Below are positions 1 to 3,854 of a DNA stretch of 5,197 nucleotides, piece by piece. Both the position numbers and the translations under genes were made by a program. Source of the DNA: JACVRX01 sp035697245 (GTDB taxonomy: Bacteria > Actinomycetota > Actinomycetes > Jiangellales > Jiangellaceae); the NCBI GenBank assembly GCA_035697245.1, contig DASSDH010000002.1, positions 1 through 5,197 of the forward strand, read 5' to 3'. The notes beneath the pieces were generated by a model. The model made no database searches. It was not told where the DNA came from and saw only the letters and a program-made list of their open reading frames with translations. How positions within the stretch are numbered: the first letter of the stretch is position 1; each line of letters starts with the position of its first letter.

Positions 1-909
1 CCGTACCTGCATGGCGTCGCGTACCGGCTGACGTCGAGCTGGGCGGATGCCGAGGACGTGGTCGCCGACGCGTGGCCGCGCTGGAGCGAGTGGGCGGAGA
101 CCGTCGACGATCCGCGCGGCTGGCTCACCCGGGTCGTCGCCCGGCTCGCCGTCGACCATCTGCGGTCGGCACGCGTCCGACGCGAGTCGTACACCGGGCC
201 GTGGCTCCCGGAGCCGGTGGTCACGACGGTCGGCGGGCCCAGCGCCGAGCCGGATCCGCTGGAGCAGCTGGTCGCCGACGAGTCGGTTCGGCTGGCATTC
301 CTGATGGTGTTGGACGAGCTTCCGCCGGAGCAGCGCGTGGCGATCGTGCTGCACGACGCGCTCGGCGTCGACTTCGCCGGGGTCGCGGAGGTACTTGGCT
401 GCTCTCCCGCTGCGGCCCGCCAGCACGCATCGCGCGGGCGCCGGCGCATCAAATCTGTCAACCCGCCAGACCGGGTACCGGCCGACCGGGGCTGGGCGGT
501 GCTCGCCCAGCTGAGCGAGGCGCTGCAGCGCGGTGACCTCGCCCGGCTCTCCCAGCTGCTCGCACCCGACGTGGTCATGACCACGGACGGCGGTGGCCGG
601 GTGAATGCGGCCGGCCGGCCGCTGGTCGGCACGGTCGAGGTAGCGCGCTTCCTGCATGGTCTGGTGGCACTCGCGAATCGGCTGGGCGCCGGGTTCGACG
701 TCGAGCCGGTTCTGGTGAACGGCGATCCGGGCTTCGTCGTCCGGCTCGACAGCGATCGGCCACGAGACGCCAAGGTCGCTGTCTACGCATTCGTGATCGA
801 CGCTGGCCGGATCGCGGCCATCAGTGCAGTTCTCGCTCCGGACAAGCTCAGCCGACTGACTGCGCAGCCGCCTGCCGCTGCGCCAGCGAGCACGCCTCGC
901 CGGAACTGA
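1..909 (+). CDS. ECF41-group RNA polymerase sigma factor with fused SnoaL-like C-terminal domain (5' partial)
   Basis: This is an extracytoplasmic-function sigma factor of the SigJ-like ECF41 group, which directs RNA polymerase to a small set of promoters and carries its own regulatory domain instead of using a separate anti-sigma factor. The frame is open from base 1, so the start lies upstream; the family length suggests only about 10 residues are missing. Counting codons from base 1, region 2 covers about residues 1-60 (AEDVVADAW, then PRGWLTRVVARLAVDHLRS). The ECF41 hallmark WLPEP is at 68-72, in the region 2-4 linker. Region 4 with its helix-turn-helix is about 98-151 (DELPPEQRVAIVLHDALGV ... 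LGCSPAAARQHASR). The SnoaL-like domain is about 165-283 and includes DGGGRVNAAGRPLVG. The second hallmark, normally NPDKL, reads APDKL at 279-283, followed by a 19-residue Ala/Pro-rich tail. The gene converges on and overlaps the CMD gene, the usual ECF41 partner. Family assignment is very sure; the inducing signal is unknown. Confidence 0.95.
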   Translation, partial: PYLHGVAYRLTSSWADAEDVVADAWPRWSEWAETVDDPRGWLTRVVARLAVDHLRSARVRRESYTGPWLPEPVVTTVGGPSAEPDPLEQLVADESVRLAFLMVLDELPPEQRVAIVLHDALGVDFAGVAEVLGCSPAAARQHASRGRRRIKSVNPPDRVPADRGWAVLAQLSEALQRGDLARLSQLLAPDVVMTTDGGGRVNAAGRPLVGTVEVARFLHGLVALANRLGAGFDVEPVLVNGDPGFVVRLDSDRPRDAKVAVYAFVIDAGRIAAISAVLAPDKLSRLTAQPPAAAPASTPRRN

Positions 910-1447
910 ACCCTTGCGTGGTGAGGCCGAGCGTGGAGTTGAAGCGTGAACGCATGTTCTCCAGCGCCACCAGGTAGGCGAGCTCGACCACACCCGGCTC
1001 ACCGAACCGATGCAGCAGGTCAGCAACCATCTCGTCGTTCACTTGGTCGAGCTGGCCGCTGGCAGCCTCGACAAACTCGAACGCTGCCCGGTGGTCGTCG
1101 TCGAATCGGTCGGCGGTCCGCCAGCGCACAGCGTCGATGGCCACATCCGGGTCGAGGCCGCGCCGCTCCCACTCATGCGCTCCGAAGTCGACGCACCATG
1201 AGCAGCCGAGATGTGCCGCCGTGACGAGCACGACAAGGTCGGCCAGGCCGTCGGGCAGTCGGCTGCGCCGGCGCAGGCCTGCGGTCTCCATCAACGCCCA
1301 TGGATAGAGCACGCCCGGGTTATGGCTCATCGCCAGCACGGTGTCGAGGTCTTGGCCGTACTGCCGCCGTCCTACAGCTAGTGCGGCGCGAACCAACCAC
1401 GACGGAGCATGTTCGCGGTGGTCGAGGTCGAGAGTGATGCGGGCCAT
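848..1447 (-). CDS. Carboxymuconolactone decarboxylase (CMD)/AhpD-like protein, ECF41 partner
   Basis: This 199-residue protein belongs to the CMD/AhpD-like superfamily of helical proteins, several of which act as thiol peroxidases or disulfide reductases through a CxxC pair. The core motif GCSWCVDFG places the cysteine pair at C82 and C85, inside the helix that follows LVVLVTAAHL. In AhpD the second cysteine is followed four residues later by a histidine; here that position is glycine (G89) and the nearest histidine is H91, so AhpD-like peroxidase chemistry cannot be assumed. The ATG start is supported by a GGGAGGAG ribosome-binding site just upstream (about 1450-1457). CMD, oxidoreductase and epimerase genes are the known neighbours and targets of ECF41 sigma factors, and the promoter-like sequence upstream fits this. 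The last 62 bp, including the stop, lie antisense to the sigma gene. The substrate is unknown; a role in redox or oxidative stress is inference. Confidence 0.92.
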   Translation of the reverse strand: MARITLDLDHREHAPSWLVRAALAVGRRQYGQDLDTVLAMSHNPGVLYPWALMETAGLRRRSRLPDGLADLVVLVTAAHLGCSWCVDFGAHEWERRGLDPDVAIDAVRWRTADRFDDDHRAAFEFVEAASGQLDQVNDEMVADLLHRFGEPGVVELAYLVALENMRSRFNSTLGLTTQGFSSGEACSLAQRQAAAQSVG

Positions 1448-1478
1448 GGCTCCTCCCTGGGTAGCCGGTCGTCGATCA

Positions 1479-1506
1479 GACGAGTCAGCTCCCGCGGAAT
1501 GTGACG
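1479..1506 (-). promoter_or_regulatory. Candidate ECF41-dependent promoter of the CMD gene
   Basis: Read on the minus strand, a -35-like element CGTCACA (1500-1506) is followed after 17 nt by a -10-like element CGTC (1479-1482). The ECF41 promoter consensus, as I recall it, is TGTCACA, about 16 nt, CGTC, so the match is six of seven plus four of four with near-identical spacing. The -10-like element is 31 nt upstream of the ATG, leaving room for a short leader with the visible ribosome-binding site. Placement upstream of the expected target gene strengthens the call. The motif is short and no transcription start has been mapped. Confidence 0.65.
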
Positions 1507-1533
1507 CCGCGTCGTCCGCGACCCGACCGGCGG

Positions 1534-1554
1534 TCGGCCCTGATCACAGGCCGA
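1534..1554 (-). other. Weak stem-loop at the acetyltransferase stop codon
   Basis: TCGGCC (1534-1539) and GGCCGA (1549-1554) can pair as a 6-bp stem with a 9-nt loop that contains the stop codon of the acetyltransferase gene. There is no U tract after it in the minus-strand transcript. It could aid termination before the CMD promoter, but stems of this size arise by chance in GC-rich DNA. Confidence 0.25.
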
Positions 1555-1849
1555 ACGCGTCCCGATCATGCGCGGGCACCAGATCGACGTATTCACGATG
1601 CTTCTTGATCTGGCCTCGGACGAACGGGCAGAAGGGCAGCACCGATTCACCGCGGCTGCGTACCTCGTCCAATGCACCGCTCACCAGAGTCGAGCCGAGG
1701 CCCATCCCCTCGAACTTGTCGTCGATCTCGGTGTGGATGAAGGCCAGTGCGCCTTGGTACGGGTGGTATTGCGTGAAGCCGGCCAGCTCGTCGTCGGCCC
1801 AGATTTCATACCGCTGCTCCTCAGGATTGTGGATCACCTCGGTCCGCAT
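1544..1849 (-). CDS. Small GNAT-family N-acetyltransferase (COG2388/NATD1-like)
   Basis: This 101-residue protein is a minimal GCN5-related acetyltransferase of the COG2388 type (the same group as human NATD1), which transfers an acetyl group from acetyl-CoA to an unknown amine. The acetyl-CoA pyrophosphate-binding loop is FEGMGLGSTL at residues 46-55, preceded by the family's FIHTEID strand at 37-43. The conserved LPFCPFVRGQIKKH is at 71-84; C74 matches a cysteine thought to be important in characterised relatives. The length is normal for the group. The chosen ATG is preceded at 6 nt by a perfect GGAGG (1856-1860); the in-frame ATG eight codons further upstream has no such site and would add residues not typical of the family. 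It is 96 bp upstream of the CMD gene on the same strand, but that gene appears to have its own promoter, so co-transcription is uncertain. The substrate cannot be predicted. Confidence 0.92.
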   Translation of the reverse strand: MRTEVIHNPEEQRYEIWADDELAGFTQYHPYQGALAFIHTEIDDKFEGMGLGSTLVSGALDEVRSRGESVLPFCPFVRGQIKKHREYVDLVPAHDRDAFGL

Positions 1850-1855
1850 CTTCGA

Positions 1856-1860
1856 CCTCC
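1856..1860 (-). promoter_or_regulatory. Ribosome-binding site fixing the acetyltransferase start
   Basis: Minus-strand GGAGG lies 6 nt before the ATG whose first base is at 1849. Ideal spacing here, against none for the upstream ATG at 1873, decides the start. Confidence 0.8.
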
Positions 1861-1880
1861 GCGCGATTGGCATGGGTCAT

Positions 1881-1904
1881 CCATCCTGCCTGCAGGCAGG
1901 ATGG
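1881..1904. repeat. Perfect 24-bp palindrome between the HxlR and acetyltransferase genes
   Basis: CCATCCTGCCTG is followed directly by its exact reverse complement CAGGCAGGATGG, with no spacer and no mismatch. It is 23 bp past the HxlR stop and 31 bp before the acetyltransferase ATG. As RNA it could form a strong hairpin (about 10 bp with a 4-nt loop), but no U tract follows on the minus strand. It may be part of a terminator for the HxlR gene or a dimeric-regulator operator for the acetyltransferase; the sequence does not decide between these. Confidence 0.8.
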
Positions 1905-1905
1905 C

Positions 1906-1922
1906 CGGCGCGATGGGCGCCG
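1906..1922 (-). terminator. GC-rich hairpin after the HxlR stop, possible terminator
   Basis: CGGCGC (1906-1911) pairs with GCGCCG (1917-1922) around a 5-nt loop, beginning 5 nt past the HxlR stop codon in the direction of transcription. The 24-bp palindrome follows one base later, giving two tandem hairpins. Actinobacterial terminators often lack a U tract, which fits, but function is inferred from position only. Confidence 0.45.
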
Positions 1923-1927
1923 CTCAA

Positions 1928-2371
1928 CTACAGGAAGCGAAGCTCATGCTCGGGCTCCTCCTCGACCAGGTGATCACAGGTCGGGCAGTACCACCGGACC
2001 TCCAGCGGGGTACCGCACGCCGGATGCCGAGGCGCCTCGGCCGGACGGGAGTGCCGCGTCCCCCAATGTGCCAAGAGCCGAAGTGCACCGGCGAGTTCCC
2101 TGCCCTCAGCGGTCAGCTCATACGCGGCGCGGGGAGGCCGATCGGTATACGGCCGTAACACGAGGAGGGCGTCGCGCTCGAGCCGTTTGAGGCGCTCGGA
2201 GAGGATGTTCGGGGCTATTCCGGGGATTTGTTCGAGCAGGTCGTTGAACCGCCGAGGCCCGCCGAGCAGGGCCTGCACGACGAGAAGGGTCCATCGGTCC
2301 CCAACCCTGACCAGTGCCTCGGCGAGCGGGGACGTTTCTCCCTCGCGTACAGAACGCTCCCGTTCGCTCAT
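1928..2371 (-). CDS. HxlR-family transcriptional regulator with C-terminal zinc-ribbon-like tail
   Basis: This 147-residue winged helix-turn-helix regulator belongs to the HxlR family, dimeric DNA-binding proteins often responding to redox or reactive electrophile signals. The DNA-binding domain is at about 15-108: DRWTLLVVQALLGGPRRFNDL, then the recognition-helix segment PGIAPNILSERLKRLERDALL at 50-70, then the wing and AYELTAEG. The C-terminal extension, about 112-147, carries HPACG (C119) and CPTC (C129, C132), with H116 and H134 nearby. This resembles a single zinc ribbon or a thiol switch and recurs in actinobacterial HxlR proteins. The chosen ATG begins MSERERSVREG; an upstream in-frame extension would run through the palindromic intergenic DNA and is unlikely. 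No good ribosome-binding site precedes it, so the transcript may be leaderless. It is divergent from the protease gene with a large palindrome between them, suggesting autoregulation and perhaps control of the protease. Confidence 0.93.
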   Translation of the reverse strand: MSERERSVREGETSPLAEALVRVGDRWTLLVVQALLGGPRRFNDLLEQIPGIAPNILSERLKRLERDALLVLRPYTDRPPRAAYELTAEGRELAGALRLLAHWGTRHSRPAEAPRHPACGTPLEVRWYCPTCDHLVEEEPEHELRFL

Positions 2372-2378
2372 CGCATAG

Positions 2379-2384
2379 AGCGTA
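2379..2384 (-). promoter_or_regulatory. Possible -10 element of a leaderless HxlR transcript
   Basis: Minus-strand TACGCT fits TANNNT and ends 7 nt before the HxlR ATG, the spacing expected if transcription starts at the A of the ATG. The absence of a Shine-Dalgarno sequence supports this. No clear -35 is seen; the palindrome at 2410-2441 lies just upstream of where one would be. Confidence 0.3.
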
Positions 2385-2409
2385 GTCCGGGAGGCTGCGA
2401 CGCCGGCAT

Positions 2410-2441
2410 AGTGAGTAGTGACTTGCAAGTTACTACTGACT
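2410..2441. promoter_or_regulatory. 32-bp near-perfect palindrome, probable HxlR operator
   Basis: The half-sites AGTGAGTAGTGACTTG and CAAGTTACTACTGACT match as inverted repeats at 14 of 16 positions, centred on the perfect core ACTTGCAAGT. It fills much of the 79-bp gap between the divergent HxlR and protease starts, and its right edge abuts the protease ribosome-binding site. Dimeric winged-helix regulators of the HxlR family bind such dyads, commonly beside their own gene. Binding here would plausibly block HxlR and protease transcription together. The palindrome is seen directly; the identity of the binding protein is inference from position. Confidence 0.7.
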
Positions 2442-2446
2442 GGAGG
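2442..2446 (+). promoter_or_regulatory. Ribosome-binding site fixing the protease start
   Basis: GGAGG lies 4 nt before the ATG at 2451. The in-frame ATG at 2418 is inside the palindrome, lacks a comparable site and would add residues unlike the family, so 2451 is preferred. Confidence 0.8.
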
Positions 2447-2450
2447 AGCC

Positions 2451-3356
2451 ATGGGCGTGCTCGACGAGATTCAGCTGCATATTCGACAGGTGGCCGAGCA
2501 GGGGGGCGGCGCGGTTGTCGGAATCGGGCAGCGCTGGGGCGTTGGATCAGGCGTCGTGATCGGCACCGGGCAGGTGTTGACCAACGCGCACAACGTGCGC
2601 GGCCATGAGGTCGGTGTCACGTTCGGCGACGGGCACAGCGCGGTCGGCCAGGTCAGAGGGCTGGATATCGACGGCGACCTCGCCGTTGTGGAGGTCGAGA
2701 CCGGAGACTCCCCCGCTGTCGAGTGGGCGACCGACGACACTCCCGGACTCGGCACCCCCGTCTTCGCACTCGCCAATCCGGGTGGGCGAGGGCTGCGGGT
2801 GACGCTGGGCTTCGTGACCGGGGTAGAGCGCAGCTTCCGCGGACCTCGCGGCCGACGCATCTCGGGAAGCATCGAACACGACGCGCCGCTGCTGCCCGGC
2901 TCGTCGGGCGGGCCGATTGTCAGCGCCGACGGACGGCTGCTCGGGCTGAACACGAACCGATTAGGCGAAGGTTTCTACCTCGCGATCCCCGCTGACGAGA
3001 GCCTGCGAACACGCGTGGACGCGCTTGCTCAGGGGGAGTCGAAACAGCGGGTTCGGCTCGGGATCGGGGTCGCCCCGGCCCACGTCGCCAGGCGGTTGCG
3101 GCGGGCCGTCGGACTGCCGGACGCCGACGGACTGCTCGTCCGGCACGTCGAGGACGACAGCCCAGCGTCGCGAGCCGGCCTCGCGCAGGGCGACCTGGTC
3201 GTCGCGGCGGCCGGCCGACAGGTTGGCGACACGGAGGACCTGTTCCAAGCGCTCGACGCGACTGCTGATGGTGAGATCGAGCTGGCGATCCTCCGCGGCG
3301 CCGACGAGCGGACGGTGCAGGTGCGGCTGGGCGAGCAAGGCGGCAGCAGTGACTGA
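2451..3356 (+). CDS. Trypsin-like serine protease with PDZ domain (HtrA/DegP type), no membrane anchor
   Basis: This 301-residue protein has an S1C (HtrA/DegP-type) protease domain at about 15-190 and one PDZ domain at about 201-297. The catalytic triad is complete: H47 in LTNAHNV, D76 in DGDLAVV and S152 in LPGSSGGPI. The oxyanion-loop sequence and GLNTNR after it are intact, so an active enzyme is expected. HtrA proteases degrade misfolded or damaged proteins, with the PDZ domain binding exposed C termini. Unusually, the N terminus (MGVLDEIQLHIRQV) is an amphipathic helix-like stretch without a signal peptide or transmembrane segment, whereas most actinobacterial HtrA proteins are membrane-anchored. 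It should therefore act in the cytoplasm unless exported by another route. It is divergent from the HxlR regulator across a probable operator, so regulated expression is likely. It ends 6 bp before the convergent helix-turn-helix gene's stop. The family is certain; the substrate is unknown. Confidence 0.95.
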   Translation: MGVLDEIQLHIRQVAEQGGGAVVGIGQRWGVGSGVVIGTGQVLTNAHNVRGHEVGVTFGDGHSAVGQVRGLDIDGDLAVVEVETGDSPAVEWATDDTPGLGTPVFALANPGGRGLRVTLGFVTGVERSFRGPRGRRISGSIEHDAPLLPGSSGGPIVSADGRLLGLNTNRLGEGFYLAIPADESLRTRVDALAQGESKQRVRLGIGVAPAHVARRLRRAVGLPDADGLLVRHVEDDSPASRAGLAQGDLVVAAAGRQVGDTEDLFQALDATADGEIELAILRGADERTVQVRLGEQGGSSD

Positions 3357-3362
3357 GATCGT

Positions 3363-3617
3363 CTACTGACCGTATTGCTGCTGAACAGCCTCGCCCGACG
3401 TGCCGAGCAGTATGCCGATCGTGGCCCAAGAGACACCGTGAGCTCGGGCAGCATTTACTGCGATCGCGATCGCTTGTTCGGCCGCCTCCCGGGCAGTGAC
3501 GGCCTCACGCAGTGCGACATAGACCTGCACGCCGAACTCGTCGTCCGGACGACGGAACTCCGCCTCGTCGGGTAATCCGCGGGGGTGATCCAGGTTCTCC
3601 TCGACACTGCGCGGCAT
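3363..3617 (-). CDS. Small helix-turn-helix-like protein
   Basis: This 84-residue protein is not one I can name. Its C-terminal part, about 38-83, is a helical segment rich in alanine (ALREAVTAREAAEQAIAIAVNAARAHG) followed by VSWATIGILLGTSGEAVQQQYG. This resembles the helix-turn-helix found in many small actinobacterial proteins of the form 'W-x-x-I-G-x-x-L-G-x-[ST]-x-x-A-x-Q-x-[YF]', related in pattern to sigma region 4-type helices. The N-terminal part is acidic and proline-containing, without a recognised domain. The start is set by a 9-base match to the 16S rRNA 3' end just upstream; a longer in-frame start at 3677 lacks such support. It is divergent from recC and converges on the protease with a 6-bp gap between stops. 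A DNA-binding role is inference; it could also be a partner or inhibitor protein. Confidence 0.8.
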   Translation of the reverse strand: MPRSVEENLDHPRGLPDEAEFRRPDDEFGVQVYVALREAVTAREAAEQAIAIAVNAARAHGVSWATIGILLGTSGEAVQQQYGQ

Positions 3618-3620
3618 CGT

Positions 3621-3629
3621 GATCACCTC
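3621..3629 (-). promoter_or_regulatory. Extended Shine-Dalgarno sequence of the small helix-turn-helix gene
   Basis: Minus-strand GAGGTGATC is an unbroken 9-base complement of the conserved 16S rRNA 3' end, 3 nt before the ATG (8 nt from the GAGG core). Such a long match suggests strong translation and decides the start. Confidence 0.75.
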
Positions 3630-3779
3630 ACGACCTTGGCAGGCAGCATCATCAGCGTCCTCGAGTGCCACGCCCATGCCCAGAGCGTTGGGCGCGACGA
3701 GGCGATTTTCTCACAGAGCAGCTGAACTACGAGCCCGTAGAACGGAACTCGCACCGGTCGCCGCCAATGGAGTCCGCCC

Positions 3780-3807
3780 TTCACTCGTCGGACCGCGTCA
3801 CTAAGGT
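3780..3807 (+). promoter_or_regulatory. Weak candidate promoter for recC
   Basis: TTCACT (3780-3785), 16 nt, then TAAGGT (3802-3807) resembles a housekeeping-type promoter (TTGACA / TANNNT). It would give a leader of about 40 nt before the GTG start. I see no LexA (SOS) box of the TCGAAC-N4-GTTCGA type in the 3618-3854 gap, nor any other element I can support there. Confidence 0.3.
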
Positions 3808-3854
3808 CGAGGCCCGAATGGGTGAGTGTGAGCTTGGACCGGAGAGGGGCACAC

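Noticed and set aside
58..60. GTG at 58 as the start of the sigma factor gene
   Set aside because: The frame is open to base 1 and the upstream residues PYLHGVAYRLTSSWADAEDV are conserved sigma region 2 sequence, so the true start is outside the window.
1541..1980. Exact 10-base repeat TGATCACAGG at 1541 and 1971
   Set aside because: Both copies contain the common palindrome TGATCA, lie in coding ends of different genes, and have no third copy or array; coincidence is likely.
1568..2158. Plus-strand open frame across the acetyltransferase and HxlR genes
   Set aside because: It lies antisense to two recognised genes, has no ribosome-binding site and no recognisable domain.
2471..2953. Minus-strand open frame inside the protease gene
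   Set aside because: Low-complexity Pro/Ser/Thr composition typical of antisense GC-rich DNA; the protease frame has a full catalytic triad.
3357..3362. Bidirectional terminator between the protease and small helix-turn-helix genes
   Set aside because: The stops are 6 bp apart and I could not find a convincing stem-loop around them.
3618..3854. Possible tRNA or other structured RNA in the divergent gap before recC
   Set aside because: Short tRNA-like fragments can be found, but no cloverleaf with a T-loop and acceptor stem can be assembled on either strand.
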